The notes below the pieces were generated by a model. It searched no databases. It was not told where the DNA came from and was given only the letters and a program-made list of their open reading frames with translations. The translations under genes and the position numbers were made by a program. From NCBI GenBank assembly GCA_905182485.1, contig CAJJBO010000014.1:16060-80059 (forward strand): a stretch of 64,000 nucleotides of DNA, in the 5' to 3' direction. Source of the stretch: an uncultured Luminiphilus sp. Lineage in GTDB: Bacteria; Pseudomonadota; Gammaproteobacteria; Pseudomonadales; Halieaceae. Positions 46,955 through 56,033 of this stretch are shown in pieces (the stretch's first letter is position 1; every line of letters begins with the position of its first letter).

Positions 46955-47485
46955 TTAGGCCGCCTGCTCTTTTTGATCGCGAACTGCCGCCATCACGCGG
47001 ACCAGCCTGCCTGGAACATCATTCGTTGTGCGAGTGAGCTTCTCGATAGGTGCTTTCATCACACTCATCAGTATCGCCAGACCTTGCTCCCTAGTGGGTA
47101 GCTTGGCCAACACATCGATTTGATCGGCTCCGAGCAGCTTTCCGCTCACCGACAGTGCCTTTACCTCAAACTTATCGTTGTCAGAGGCAAAATCTTTGAA
47201 CAATCGTGCTGCAGCGCCTGGATCTTCCATAGAAAATCCAAAAAGCGAGGGACCCGTGAGGGTGTCAGTGACACACTCGTATTCCGTTCCTTCCAGCGCA
47301 CGTCTCGCTAGCGTGTTCCGTACCATCCTAAGATCAATACGGTTCTCGCGAGCAGAAGCGCGCAGAGCAGTCATGTCATTCGATGCAACACCGCGCGCGT
47401 CGGCAATTACAAGCGAAAGTGCACTGGCGGCTGTCTCGTTTACTTCAGCAACAATTGCTTTCTTCTCTTCGAGTCCTATAGCCAC
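46955..47485 (-). CDS. rplJ: 50S ribosomal protein L10
   Basis: L10 anchors the L7/L12 stalk to the 50S subunit. It begins [20 protein letters not shown] from a GTG at 47485 that follows AAGGAG, and has [20 protein letters not shown]. The C-terminal helix that binds L12 dimers lies in the last 30 residues. It is 176 residues with an intact frame. Its leader carries an L10-type regulatory structure. Confidence 0.97.
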   Translation of the reverse strand: MAIGLEEKKAIVAEVNETAASALSLVIADARGVASNDMTALRASARENRIDLRMVRNTLARRALEGTEYECVTDTLTGPSLFGFSMEDPGAAARLFKDFASDNDKFEVKALSVSGKLLGADQIDVLAKLPTREQGLAILMSVMKAPIEKLTRTTNDVPGRLVRVMAAVRDQKEQAA

Positions 47486-47539
47486 TTGGCTTACTCCTTT
47501 TGTGGTTATTTAGGCCGCCGATACTGCAAGCGACCCCCC

Positions 47540-47630
47540 TCGGTGATGAACTGCCTCACCATCTGCGTAGGTCATCAGGCCCATGCCTGCCATTAAGGTC
47601 CCGATGCGGGACCGCCTACGGTCTTTGACA
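47540..47630 (-). ncRNA. L10 leader (ribosomal protein autoregulatory mRNA element)
   Basis: On the minus strand the segment contains GACCGTAGGCGG (about 47623-47612), CTTAAT (47596-47591) and CCTACGCAGATGGTG (47571-47557), in the order found in known rplJ leaders, where GTAGG pairs with CCTAC. In E. coli the L10-L12 complex binds this element and blocks rplJL translation. The remaining part of the 290-base rplA-rplJ gap (47631-47778) shows no gene. Confidence 0.75.
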
Positions 47631-47778
47631 GCCTTTGGCGTTCAGCGGGGGTATCCCACACTTCCCTGCAAAGACTTCCAAAGCGGACCAAGCCATTACG
47701 GCGCTTCGCCCAGCCCTCTCGATAACCCTGAGAGCGCACCGACCTCGGACAACAAGTGCCCTAGGCCGGACTGAACAC

Positions 47779-48475
47779 TTAAAATTCGATCGCGTTGTGA
47801 TCGATACTGACGCCAGGGCCCATCGTCGTCGACAGCGTGACCTTGCGGAAGTAGACACCTTTCGCTGACGCGGGCTTAGACTTTTTCAAGTCTGCCAGTA
47901 CCGCGACTAAGTTGCCGCGGATCTCGTCTGGACCAAAGCTCACCTTGCCAATACCGCCATGAATAATGCCGTTCTTATCGCTGCGGAATCGCATTTGACC
48001 CGCCTTGGCATTCTTGACCGCCAATTCGACATCAGGCGAAACTGAACCAAGCTTAGGATTCGGCATCAAACCTTTTGGACCTAAAACTTTACCCAGTTTT
48101 CCCACCACGCGCATCGCGTCGGGAGAGGCAATCACGACATCAAAATCCATCATGCCGCCCTTGATTTGTTCGGCGAGATCTTCCATACCAATAAAATCGG
48201 CAGTCCAACGCCTTGGCTTTCTCAACGTTGTCTCCCTGAGTGAACACCGCCACACGCACTTCAGCACCGGTTCCGTGGGGCAAAGTGGTTGCACCGCGAA
48301 CACCTTGATCAGATTTGCGCGCGTCGATACCCAGATTCACGGCCACTTCGACCGTCTCATTAAATTTCACCGTTCCAAACTCTTTCAACAGCGCAATGGC
48401 CTCGTCGAGAGAATAGGTTTGCCTAGCGTCAACCTTTTCGCGAAAAGCACGCACACGTTTTGATAACTTAGCCAT
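47779..48475 (-). CDS. rplA: 50S ribosomal protein L1, one frameshift
   Basis: L1 forms the stalk at the E site and, in E. coli, represses the rplKA mRNA. The start [20 protein letters not shown] leads to [20 protein letters not shown] and NVEKAKA. After an extra base near 48205 the frame continues [39 protein letters not shown] and the end [10 protein letters not shown]. Repaired, it is 231 residues, close to the E. coli length. The ATG shares one base with the rplK stop (TGATG). Confidence 0.95.
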
Positions 48476-48909
48476 CAGTTCACACCCTCCGTCTCAATAC
48501 CCGCAGAACGCGCACTACCCGCTATGGTGCGCACGGCAGCATCCATATCCGAGGCAGTGAGATCGGGCCACTTCTGGTTAGCCACATCTTCGAGCTGAGC
48601 CCGAGATACCTTGCCAACCTTTTCGGTGTTGGGGCGCCCTGAACCACTCTTGATACCCGCCACTTTTCGCAGCAAGACAGACGCTGGTGGCGTTTTCTTA
48701 ATAAAAGTAAATGAGCGGTCAGCATAGACCGTAATCACGACTGGAATCGGCAGACCCGGCTCCATGCCCTGCGTATCGGCGTTAAACGCCTTGCAGAACT
48801 CCATGATGTTGACCCCTTTCTGGCCCAGTGCGGGGCCCACCGGTGGCGAGGGATTAGCCTGACCGGCCGGAATCTGCAGCTTAATGTAGCTGTCGATTTT
48901 CTTTGCCAT
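48475..48909 (-). CDS. rplK: 50S ribosomal protein L11
   Basis: L11 belongs to the GTPase-associated centre and is needed for RelA activation. I use the ATG at 48909 ([20 protein letters not shown]), preceded by an AGGAGAG site; the extension to 48951 is not conserved. Seen: [20 protein letters not shown] and [20 protein letters not shown]. It is 144 residues. The leader contains a 15-bp palindrome TCCGCAT-G-ATGCGGA (48945-48959) that may belong to an L1-binding leader. Confidence 0.97.
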   Translation of the reverse strand: MAKKIDSYIKLQIPAGQANPSPPVGPALGQKGVNIMEFCKAFNADTQGMEPGLPIPVVITVYADRSFTFIKKTPPASVLLRKVAGIKSGSGRPNTEKVGKVSRAQLEDVANQKWPDLTASDMDAAVRTIAGSARSAGIETEGVN

Positions 48910-49031
48910 GTTCTTCTCTCCTGGGTTCCAACGCCGTTGTAGTCTCCGCATGATGCGGACCGCTACGCGGGCTCCCCATTTTCACCGCCGAAACGGTGTT
49001 CAGTTCAGGACAAGCTCACGCCTGCCAATAA

Positions 49032-49565
49032 TCAGGCTTTTTCGACCTGACCAAAGTCCAGTTCGACGGGCGTCGATCGCCCGAAGATCAGCACCGCCAC
49101 ATTCAGGCGACTCTTTTCGTAATTCACGTCCTCAACGACACCATTAAAGTCGTTGAAGGGACCGTCGATCACCCGCACCATCTCACCGGGCTCGAACATC
49201 GTCTTAGGCCTAGGCTGATCAACACCCGCCTCGACGCGCTGTAGGATCACATTGACCTCTGCGTCCGTTATCGGAGAGGGCTTATCCGCCTTTCCACCAA
49301 TGAAGCCGAGCACGCGTGGCGTGTCTTTCACCAAGTGCCAGCTGTCATCGTCTAATTCCATCTGCACTAGCACGTAACCGGGGAAAAACTTACGCTCGGT
49401 CTTGCGCTTTTGTCCGCCCTTCATCTCGATCACTTCTTCCGTAGGCACAATGATCTCACCAAAGCGGTCCTGCATATCCAGCCGCTCAATGCGCTCCTGA
49501 ATGGCGATGGCCACTTTCTTCTCATACTGAGAATAGGCATGCACTACGTACCACTTTAAAGCCAT
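49032..49565 (-). CDS. nusG: Transcription termination/antitermination protein NusG
   Basis: NusG binds RNA polymerase through its N-terminal domain and S10 or Rho through its C-terminal KOW domain. Seen: [40 protein letters not shown] and the KOW part [19 protein letters not shown]. The ATG at 49565 gives 177 residues; the extension to 49583 is unsupported. It lies 10 bases after secE, the usual secE-nusG pair. Confidence 0.97.
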   Translation of the reverse strand: MALKWYVVHAYSQYEKKVAIAIQERIERLDMQDRFGEIIVPTEEVIEMKGGQKRKTERKFFPGYVLVQMELDDDSWHLVKDTPRVLGFIGGKADKPSPITDAEVNVILQRVEAGVDQPRPKTMFEPGEMVRVIDGPFNDFNGVVEDVNYEKSRLNVAVLIFGRSTPVELDFGQVEKA

Positions 49566-49575
49566 ATTCCTACCC

Positions 49576-49935
49576 TCAACCAAGAATCAAAGACGCAAGC
49601 CAACCCAGCACGCTATCGAGGCCCCACAGAATCAGGCCCGTCACAATCACAAAGACAAAAACAATGAGTGTCGTTTGTGTCGTCTCCTGACGCGTAGGCC
49701 ACACGACCTTACGGATTTCGTTACGCGAGCCTTTGACTAACGTAAAAAAATCACCGCCTTTCTGTGTGAGAGAAGCGAACCAGCCGGCCAACAACGCCAA
49801 TACCAACAGCACCAGGACCCGATAAAGGATCGGTTGATCGCCATAATAACTATTGCCAAAGATGCCGCCGGCGACCAGCACCAGTACGACAACCCATTTT
49901 AGCGAATCAAGCCTGCTTGTTGCGGCTTCACTCAT
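49576..49935 (-). CDS. secE: Protein translocase subunit SecE
   Basis: SecE clamps SecY in the inner membrane. The ATG at 49935 ([14 protein letters not shown]) gives 119 residues with three hydrophobic helices, as in gammaproteobacteria, and the conserved cytoplasmic stretch [20 protein letters not shown] before the last helix. The frame is intact. Confidence 0.95.
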   Translation of the reverse strand: MSEAATSRLDSLKWVVVLVLVAGGIFGNSYYGDQPILYRVLVLLVLALLAGWFASLTQKGGDFFTLVKGSRNEIRKVVWPTRQETTQTTLIVFVFVIVTGLILWGLDSVLGWLASLILG

Positions 49936-49992
49936 GTCTCTCTCTCCATTCACTGGCTACGGCCACCGCCGACCACCAGCCTCTCTTTACTT

Positions 49993-50016
49993 ACCACCTA
50001 GGCGTCGTGCCTAAGG
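49993..50016 (-). other. Hairpin between tRNA-Trp and secE
   Basis: An imperfect inverted repeat (CACCTAGGC on the left, GCCTAAGGTG on the right) overlaps the 3' CCA end of tRNA-Trp. There is no T run, so it is more likely a processing or folding element than a terminator; it could also be chance. Confidence 0.35.
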
Positions 50017-50092
<76 letters not shown>

Positions 50093-50148
50093 TCCACTCC
50101 TCCGGGCCGTCTCGGGGCGGTCAACACCGCTTTTCCAGAGACGACGAA

Positions 50149-50204
50149 GCCGAACAGCCAAAAGAGGCGGTTCGGCCCATTCGTCAGGCGGTCTCTCGAC
50201 CGCC
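50149..50204 (-). other. Two inverted repeats just after tuf copy 2
   Basis: GGCGGTC-TCTC-GACCGCC (50187-50204) is a perfect 7-bp stem 9 bases past the tuf stop. It is followed by GCCGAAC/GTTCGGC (50149-50155 with 50170-50176). Neither has a clear U tract on the minus strand. They may be RNA processing or partial termination signals that separate tuf from tRNA-Trp and secE. Confidence 0.45.
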
Positions 50205-50212
50205 GATCTGTG

Positions 50213-51436
50213 TTACTCGAAGATCTTAGCGACGACGCCAGCGCCTACCGTTCGACCACCCTCGCGGATCGCAAAACGAAGCCCTTCTTCCATCGCAATC
50301 GGCGCAATCAATGTCGCCACAAAGTTAATGCTGTCACCCGGCATTACCATCTCAATACCTTCAGGCAACTCAACCGCTCCCGTCACATCCGTCGTACGGA
50401 AGTAAAACTGCGGACGATAGCCCTTGAAAAACGGCGTATGGCGGCCACCCTCGTCCTTCGACAGTACATAAACCTCTGCCTCAAACTTAGTGTGCGGCTG
50501 AACCGATCCCGGAATCGCCAGTACCTGTCCACGCTCTACGTCATCGCGCTTCGTACCACGCAGCAAAACACCCACGTTCTCGCCCGCACGACCTTCGTCT
50601 AGCAGCTTGCGGAACATCTCAACGCCCGTACAGGTCGTCTTCTGGGTCTCTTTGATACCGATAATCTCGATCTCATCACCCACCTTCACAATACCGCGCT
50701 CAACACGACCCGTTACCACCGTGCCGCGACCCGAGATAGAGAACACGTCCTCAACCGGCATCAAGAAAGGCTGGTCAATCGCTCGCTCAGGCTCAGGAAT
50801 GTATGAATCCAGCGTCTCAACCAGCTCTTTAACCGCCGTTGTACCCAGACCGTTGTCATCCTTGCCTTCCAACGCCATCAGCGCTGAACCGCAAATAATC
50901 GGTGTATCGTCACCAGGGAACTCGTAGGCATCCAGCAGCTCGCGCAGCTCCATCTCTACCAGTTCCTTCATCTCGGTGTACTCCTCAGAGTCCACACCAC
51001 CGCAGTCTTCTGCCAGTAGGTCAGCCTTGTTCAGGAAAACCACGATGTAAGGAACACCGACCTGACGCGACAGCAAAATGTGCTCGCGGGTTTGTGGCAT
51101 CGGACCATCGGTCGCGCCACATACCAAGATCGCACCGTCCATCTGCGCCGCACCCGTGATCATGTTCTTCACATAATCCGCGTGTCCAGGGCAGTCAACG
51201 TGCGCGTAGTGTCGGGCTTCCGACTCATACTCAACGTGTGACGTCGCAATCGTGATACCACGCTCTTTCTCTTCTGGCGCGTTATCAATGCCGTCAAACG
51301 CTACCAGCTCGCCGCCCCATACTTCAGAGCAAACACGCGTCAGCGCCGCCGTCAGCGTCGTCTTACCGTGATCTACGTGTCCAATCGTTCCCACATTCAC
51401 GTGGGGCTTCGAACGCTCAAATGCCTCTTTTGCCAT
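50213..51436 (-). CDS. tuf: Elongation factor Tu, copy 2 (tRNA-linked), intact
   Basis: This is a full-length EF-Tu of 407 residues. Seen: [20 protein letters not shown] (G1), the switch I region [35 protein letters not shown] (G3), FLNKADL (G4) and GSALMALEG (G5), with domains II and III to the C-terminal [11 protein letters not shown]. It lies downstream of tRNA-Thr(GGT), as tufB does in E. coli. It is nearly identical to copy 1 over the gene, while the flanks differ immediately outside the start and stop, which is typical of gene conversion between tuf copies. Confidence 0.98.
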   Translation of the reverse strand: MAKEAFERSKPHVNVGTIGHVDHGKTTLTAALTRVCSEVWGGELVAFDGIDNAPEEKERGITIATSHVEYESEARHYAHVDCPGHADYVKNMITGAAQMDGAILVCGATDGPMPQTREHILLSRQVGVPYIVVFLNKADLLAEDCGGVDSEEYTEMKELVEMELRELLDAYEFPGDDTPIICGSALMALEGKDDNGLGTTAVKELVETLDSYIPEPERAIDQPFLMPVEDVFSISGRGTVVTGRVERGIVKVGDEIEIIGIKETQKTTCTGVEMFRKLLDEGRAGENVGVLLRGTKRDDVERGQVLAIPGSVQPHTKFEAEVYVLSKDEGGRHTPFFKGYRPQFYFRTTDVTGAVELPEGIEMVMPGDSINFVATLIAPIAMEEGLRFAIREGGRTVGAGVVAKIFE

Positions 51437-51584
51437 GGCGACACTCTCCTCAATTTCTTTTGCGGCGCAGACTCATCAGTCGCCGGCTCGTCTTACTCAG
51501 TGCGCTGACTGCGCCCACCCTTTTCTCTTCTATGGGCCTTCTGACCCACCTTTCCGATGTCGCGCCTTCGGCGCCATACCGCAT

Positions 51585-51660
<76 letters not shown>

Positions 51661-51678
51661 AAAACTGCTGCTCTTTAA

Positions 51679-51752
<74 letters not shown>

Positions 51753-51821
51753 GGCGTCACTTTCACCTCGGGACCCGCGCCCAACACCGAAGGTTCTCAC
51801 TCCCCCTTCCGGCGTTATCCT

Positions 51822-51905
51822 TGGTGGAGGGGGGTGGATTCGAACCACCGAAGCTCGCGCGTCAGATTTACAGTCTGATCCCTTTGGCCACTCGGGAACC
51901 CCTCC
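51822..51905 (-). tRNA. trnY: tRNA-Tyr (GTA)
   Basis: This class II tRNA of 84 bases has acceptor stem GGAGGGG/CCCCTCC, discriminator A and an encoded CCA. The anticodon loop CTGTAAA gives GTA for Tyr, followed by a long variable arm. It is first of three tRNAs behind its own promoter. Confidence 0.97.
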
Positions 51906-51917
51906 GGAAGGGCGCAC

Positions 51918-51946
51918 ATTCTCTAGATGTACACCCTCTGTGTCAA
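51918..51946 (-). promoter_or_regulatory. Promoter of the tRNA-Tyr-Gly-Thr-tuf operon
   Basis: On the minus strand a perfect TTGACA (51946-51941) and GAGAAT (51923-51918) are spaced by 17 bases. They are followed by GTGCGCCC, a GC-rich discriminator like those of stringently controlled stable RNA promoters. The start point would be about 5-6 bases before the mature tRNA-Tyr 5' end. The remaining spacer to tRNA-Thr(TGT) (51947-52128) shows no gene. Confidence 0.65.
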
Positions 51947-52128
51947 CACTGTCGATTAGGGAATTCTGCCTGTGATGGCAGATGCCGAGTACGGACTCAA
52001 TGCGGTCGTGGGGGCGGCGCACCCTGCTTAAGTATAGCGCCAGTGACATCGAAGCCCCGTTTCGCAATCGAGTACTACCAACCTGACAAGAATGCCAAGC
52101 CTGCCGCTAGAAAGGAGATTAAAAACTA

Positions 52129-52204
52129 TGGAGCTGGCGAGAGGAATCGAACCCCCGACCGGCTGATTACAAATCAGCTGCTCTACCTACTGAGCTACGC
52201 CAGC
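52129..52204 (-). tRNA. trnT: tRNA-Thr (TGT)
   Basis: This 76-base cloverleaf has acceptor stem GCTGGCG/CGCCAGC, discriminator T and an encoded CCA. The anticodon loop TTTGTAA gives TGT for Thr. It is the first of the thr-tyr-gly-thr series known from E. coli upstream of tufB, here set apart by a 220-base spacer with a new promoter. Confidence 0.97.
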
Positions 52205-52264
52205 CTTGTTCAACGCAGGCGGTGAACAAAAATACTTGCCCTGTTTGCGGGGCGCATCATCCCC

Positions 52265-53011
52265 TCAGCGGGCCGACTCGTCAAGCTCAGATGACAACCA
52301 CACCCTCAACCCGTCGAGCACCAAATGGGGCCGATGTTCGCCCTCGCTCCCCAACGCCATCAATTCAGGCGCGGTACCGCCCGTGAGCATCAGTCGGTGG
52401 TGAGGATATTGGGTGATCACGGACTGAATCGCACCCTGAGCCGCCTGCCATACCCCAGCGTTGACGCATTGTGCCGTATTACTGCCGGGCAATATCGCCG
52501 GCGCCGCCAATGCCTTGACGTCGATCAGACGGGTATCGTTAGTCAGCGATTGGCGCATAAGATTTACCCCTGGGATAATGTAGCCGCCCTCGTGGCGGCC
52601 TTCAGACGTAACGATGTCGATGGTGATCGCAGTCCCCGCGTCAACAACACACAGCGGCCCCTTGTGTTCGTGCCAAGCACCAAGCATCGCAAACCAACGG
52701 TCAGCCCCCATGGATTCTGGCGGTTGGTAGGCATTGGTCAGCCCGAAGCGTAATGCCTCTGCAATGCCATACCGCACCGGGGCTTCACTGATTTCGGAGA
52801 GCCTCGCGATCACATCGCCATCAAAAGACGGACCCGCAACGCTGGTTAGCGCGGCCTGCGACCAGGCCAACCCCTTTAATGCCTCGCACAACGCGTGCGT
52901 GTCAGAGGCAGTTCGACCGCCTTGATCCAACAATCCCTCAGCCTGCGCCAGGCGCCACTTAATGGCGGTATTGCCGACATCGAGTAGTAACCAGGGCAGC
53001 GCCTCGCTCAT
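52265..53011 (-). CDS. coaX: Type III pantothenate kinase
   Basis: CoaX phosphorylates pantothenate, the first step of CoA synthesis, and is not feedback inhibited by CoA. Seen: the ATP-binding start LLLDVGNTAIKWRL, SMGADRWFAMLGAW, VVDAGTAITIDIVTSEG and a Gly-rich GGYIIPGVNLMRQSL. It is 248 residues, normal for CoaX. The ATG overlaps the birA stop by 4 bases; birA-coaX pairs are common in gammaproteobacteria. Confidence 0.95.
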   Translation of the reverse strand: MSEALPWLLLDVGNTAIKWRLAQAEGLLDQGGRTASDTHALCEALKGLAWSQAALTSVAGPSFDGDVIARLSEISEAPVRYGIAEALRFGLTNAYQPPESMGADRWFAMLGAWHEHKGPLCVVDAGTAITIDIVTSEGRHEGGYIIPGVNLMRQSLTNDTRLIDVKALAAPAILPGSNTAQCVNAGVWQAAQGAIQSVITQYPHHRLMLTGGTAPELMALGSEGEHRPHLVLDGLRVWLSSELDESAR

Positions 53012-53814
53012 GAGGCTGGGCCGATTTCGAGCACGCTGGCCTCACCACCCGCAATCGCCAATTGACCTGCCGCAGATTCGACCAGCAATGCACCGCTGTC
53101 GTCGACGCCACAAGCAATGCCAGCGATGGGAGGGGTGCCATCTATCACAATTGATCTGCCCGATAGATAATCACGGCGGCACCAAGCGGCATGCCAATGC
53201 GCAAAGCCAGATTCGGCAAATTGCGCCAAACCATCGGCAACACCGGCCACGACAGCGCCCGCCAACGCATGGCGATCCACCTCTGCGCCAACGGCTGACC
53301 GTAGATCGGTCCAAGGACGCTCGATACTCACACCCGCTTCCTCCGGCATGTTGACGTTCAAACCAAGGCCGATCACGACGGACTGCCCACCTGCCTCGTC
53401 GCCCAACACCTCGACGAGTATGCCGCCCAACTTTTGCTCATTGTGATAAAGGTCATTGGGCCATTTTAATTGCAAGTCGACACCCAGGTGCGTCTTGATT
53501 TGCTCCGCTACCATCGCGCCAACAGCCAAACTGAGCCCCGTGAGCATTTCCAGCGAACCGTTAAAATGCCAACCCATTGAACAGTACAGGTTGGCACCCG
53601 CCGGGCTGCACCAGCGCCGGCCACGTCGACCTCGCCCTTCTGTTTGCTGGTTAGCGATCACCACAGTCCCATGCAAAGCGGCCTGCCCTTTCTTTTCACG
53701 AAGCACATCGTTGGTGGAGCCCACCGTGTCATAGACGGTGACCTGCAAGACCTCCCTGACCGCTGCCGGAAGCGCCTTGATCACTCGATCAGCGCAGAGT
53801 AAGTTGTTATCCAT
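53008..53814 (-). CDS. birA: Biotin--[acetyl-CoA-carboxylase] ligase, without DNA-binding domain
   Basis: BirA activates biotin to biotinoyl-AMP and attaches it to the carboxyl carrier protein. Seen: VYDTVGSTNDVLRE, the adenylate loop EGRGRRGRRWCSPAG at about residues 59-73, LQLKWPNDLYHNEQKLGGIL and VIGLGLNVNMP. With the ATG at 53814 the protein has 268 residues. The longer frame up to 53940 adds no recognisable helix-turn-helix, so this looks like a ligase-only form that would not repress biotin genes. Confidence 0.93.
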   Translation of the reverse strand: MDNNLLCADRVIKALPAAVREVLQVTVYDTVGSTNDVLREKKGQAALHGTVVIANQQTEGRGRRGRRWCSPAGANLYCSMGWHFNGSLEMLTGLSLAVGAMVAEQIKTHLGVDLQLKWPNDLYHNEQKLGGILVEVLGDEAGGQSVVIGLGLNVNMPEEAGVSIERPWTDLRSAVGAEVDRHALAGAVVAGVADGLAQFAESGFAHWHAAWCRRDYLSGRSIVIDGTPPIAGIACGVDDSGALLVESAAGQLAIAGGEASVLEIGPAS

Positions 53815-53933
53815 ACCTTGCATCATACCGCTTGTCGCCAAAAGCCATATGCCCCATCTGTAACTCGGTGACATCACGCCAAACAAGAGTGCCCACTGAC
53901 AACGAGTGGCATTGTTAAAAGAGTGACACCCCC

Positions 53934-54287
53934 ATGGCACTGGTCATACCGCCCCTTAAAACGAGCCTGCGACAGCTCACCATGCTGCTCACGCTGTCGA
54001 TGGGCATCTTGCTCATTGCGGGCCTGTGGCAATCCGATCTGTCTGCCACCAAGTTAATTAATGCGGGCCGGGGCACGCTCTTTCTCCTGCTCGCGTTAGG
54101 GCTGATGGGTACTCGGCGCCTGAGCCTCATCATTACCGGGCTACTGTGTTGCACTGCACTACCACCCCTTGTATCCAGCGATTCACCTGGGCAACCGAGC
54201 GATTGGCTAGCGTTGCTGACCTTGTTGCTGTGTGTGGGATTATCGCTGGCACCTGCCGCACAGCGCGTTGATGGAGAGCCGCGCTAA
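53934..54287 (+). CDS. Small hypothetical membrane protein
   Basis: This is a 117-residue protein with three or four hydrophobic segments (about residues 14-32, 45-57, 62-78 and 88-104), so an inner-membrane location is likely. I do not recognise the family. Only the ATG at 53934 gives the first helix. It ends 2 bases before ogt on the same strand, so the two are probably co-transcribed, but that does not tell its function. It is divergent from birA across about 120 bases. Confidence 0.6.
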   Translation: MALVIPPLKTSLRQLTMLLTLSMGILLIAGLWQSDLSATKLINAGRGTLFLLLALGLMGTRRLSLIITGLLCCTALPPLVSSDSPGQPSDWLALLTLLLCVGLSLAPAAQRVDGEPR

Positions 54288-54289
54288 CC

Positions 54290-54760
54290 ATGCTCTTTCG
54301 GCAGTCGTTGATGACACCAATCGGTGTGCTACGGCTAGAGGCGACGGAATCCGGTTTGAGCGCTATTCGCTTCCCCAGTCGCGCCGCAAAACCAATGAAG
54401 ACGTCAGAGACAACGCCAGTGCTAGACCACGCCATCGAAGAGCTCACCGCTTACTTTAAGTCAAAGCTCACTCGCTTTTCAGTGCCGCTGGTTTGGGCAG
54501 GCACGCCCTTTCAAGAATCAGTATGGGCCGCACTCACTCATATTCCATATGGCGAGACCGTGAGTTACAACGAGGTCGCACACGCCATTGGTCGACCCCG
54601 TTCGGCAAGGCCAGTTGGTGGTGCAGTGGGACGCAACCCTCTCCCCATTATTGTGCCCTGCCATCGGGTGATGGGCAGCAATGGTGCATTGACGGGGTTT
54701 ACCGGAGGGCTGGAGTTTAAAGTGTCACTCCTGACTCACGAAGGGCATAGCCTGTCCTGA
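54290..54760 (+). CDS. ogt: Methylated-DNA--protein-cysteine methyltransferase
   Basis: Ogt repairs O6-alkylguanine in a suicide reaction. The 156 residues contain the helix-turn-helix YGETVSYNEVAHAIGRPRSA and the active-site motif IIVPCHRVMG, with the acceptor Cys at residue 124. The conserved GRNPLP precedes it. There is no AraC-type regulatory domain, so it is of the Ogt type rather than Ada. Start ATG at 54290. Confidence 0.93.
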   Translation: MLFRQSLMTPIGVLRLEATESGLSAIRFPSRAAKPMKTSETTPVLDHAIEELTAYFKSKLTRFSVPLVWAGTPFQESVWAALTHIPYGETVSYNEVAHAIGRPRSARPVGGAVGRNPLPIIVPCHRVMGSNGALTGFTGGLEFKVSLLTHEGHSLS

Positions 54761-54764
54761 TGAA

Positions 54765-54998
54765 TTAGGCATTCAGATCGGGAATCATCTCTCCCTTTAA
54801 TCGTTCGATGACCTCTTTTAGCCGAAGCTTTTCCTTCTTCAAGCGCTGCACCAGTAGCTGGTTTTGCCACGGGCGCGCCTGCAACTCGATGATTTTTTGA
54901 TCCAGAGACCGATGCTGACCCTCGATGAGCACGAGTCGCTCAGCGGGCGAGAGCTCATCATTTGCGGCGGCTTGGTCTTGTTCAATATGGTCTGTCAT
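54765..54998 (-). CDS. YdcH-like DUF465 protein
   Basis: This is a 77-residue charged helical protein with the DUF465 hallmark near the C-terminus, LVQRLKKEKLRLKEVIERLK. Residues 20-70 are likely coiled coil. Members of this family are widespread in proteobacteria and their role is poorly defined. It converges on ogt with a 4-base gap and has no evident terminator. Confidence 0.8.
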   Translation of the reverse strand: MTDHIEQDQAAANDELSPAERLVLIEGQHRSLDQKIIELQARPWQNQLLVQRLKKEKLRLKEVIERLKGEMIPDLNA

Positions 54999-55120
54999 GC
55001 ATCGCTCTGCATTGTGCTCAAAGCCACTCTCTCCGGCATAGCAGTTGACCGAAAAGCCTCATCGCCACTCAATCCCAAAGCATTACTGAGCCAAGATGCT
55101 TGACTGGGATACGGGCGCCA

Positions 55121-55954
55121 TCAGACATCCTGCTCGCGCACCAACGGTGCATAATCCACGCTTGGATCAGCGGCTGCAATAAACTTAGGCGCTTTCAGGC
55201 TATCCCACTGGTTATAGCGAATACCAGCACCCTCAAGAGTCGTCACGCGACCTCCTGCCGCGCGCACTAATGCATCGCCAGCAGCAAGATCCCATTCATA
55301 GCAGGGTGACGTTCTTGGATAGACGTCAGCATCCCCTCCCACCAAATCGCAAAATTTCAGTGCACTGCCAGCGTTCAGTCGCTGCGCACCGCTTGCCAGC
55401 GGCGACAAACGATTCATCATCACTTGAACGCGTTCTTCTCGATGCCGAGCACTCGATGACATAACCAAGGGCACTGCTGTGTCCAGCGGGCGTGTTGTCA
55501 GCGCGGCGCCGTCATCCTGATCAAAGAGTCCATATCGCCGTGCACCCCACCCAGGAACGCCAAGGTCCGTGTATCCCCGATTGGGGGCGGCGATGAGCCC
55601 CAGCATTGCCTGAGCCTCAACAATGAGTGCAATGTTAATCGTAAATTCACCGGTACCTTCTATGAATTCACGGGTGCCATCCAAGGGGTCAATCATCCAA
55701 CAGACTGGCCAATCGCGGCGGCCAATCAATTGTTCGAGGGTAGACTCCTCAGACAGGGTAGGGATATTGGGAGTCAGAGCTTGCAGTGACTGACAAATCA
55801 GCCGGTGAGAGGCATGATCTGCCTCGGTCACAGGACTCGCGTCAGACTTTTGACTCACGGCCACCTCGCTGGCGACCGCGTACAGTTCCAAAATACAGCG
55901 CGCGGCATCAGCCGCTATCCCTCTCAATGCAGCGCGGAGTTGACCAAAAGTCAT
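55121..55954 (-). CDS. cysQ: 3'(2'),5'-bisphosphate nucleotidase CysQ
   Basis: CysQ hydrolyses PAP, the by-product of sulfate assimilation, to AMP. This inositol-phosphatase-fold enzyme shows SPVTEADHASH, TLSEES, the metal site WMIDPLDGTREFIEGTGEF and YEWDLAAGDALVRAAGG. I use the ATG at 55954 (MTFGQLRAAL), giving 277 residues and aligning with family starts. The ATG at 56014 is an alternative, and longer forms would run across the start of the divergent nucleotidase gene. It shares a short divergent promoter region with that gene. Confidence 0.9.
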   Translation of the reverse strand: MTFGQLRAALRGIAADAARCILELYAVASEVAVSQKSDASPVTEADHASHRLICQSLQALTPNIPTLSEESTLEQLIGRRDWPVCWMIDPLDGTREFIEGTGEFTINIALIVEAQAMLGLIAAPNRGYTDLGVPGWGARRYGLFDQDDGAALTTRPLDTAVPLVMSSSARHREERVQVMMNRLSPLASGAQRLNAGSALKFCDLVGGDADVYPRTSPCYEWDLAAGDALVRAAGGRVTTLEGAGIRYNQWDSLKAPKFIAAADPSVDYAPLVREQDV

Positions 55955-56033
55955 ATTTGTTTGCTGCAGCACCCCATCGAACTCAGGGTTACCGCTATAG
56001 TGTGACTCATTCATATCCACAGGGTAGCACTCG

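Noticed and set aside
50149..50204. Strong terminator directly after tuf copy 2
   Set aside because: Two good stems are present but no U tract follows either, so I list them only as inverted repeats.
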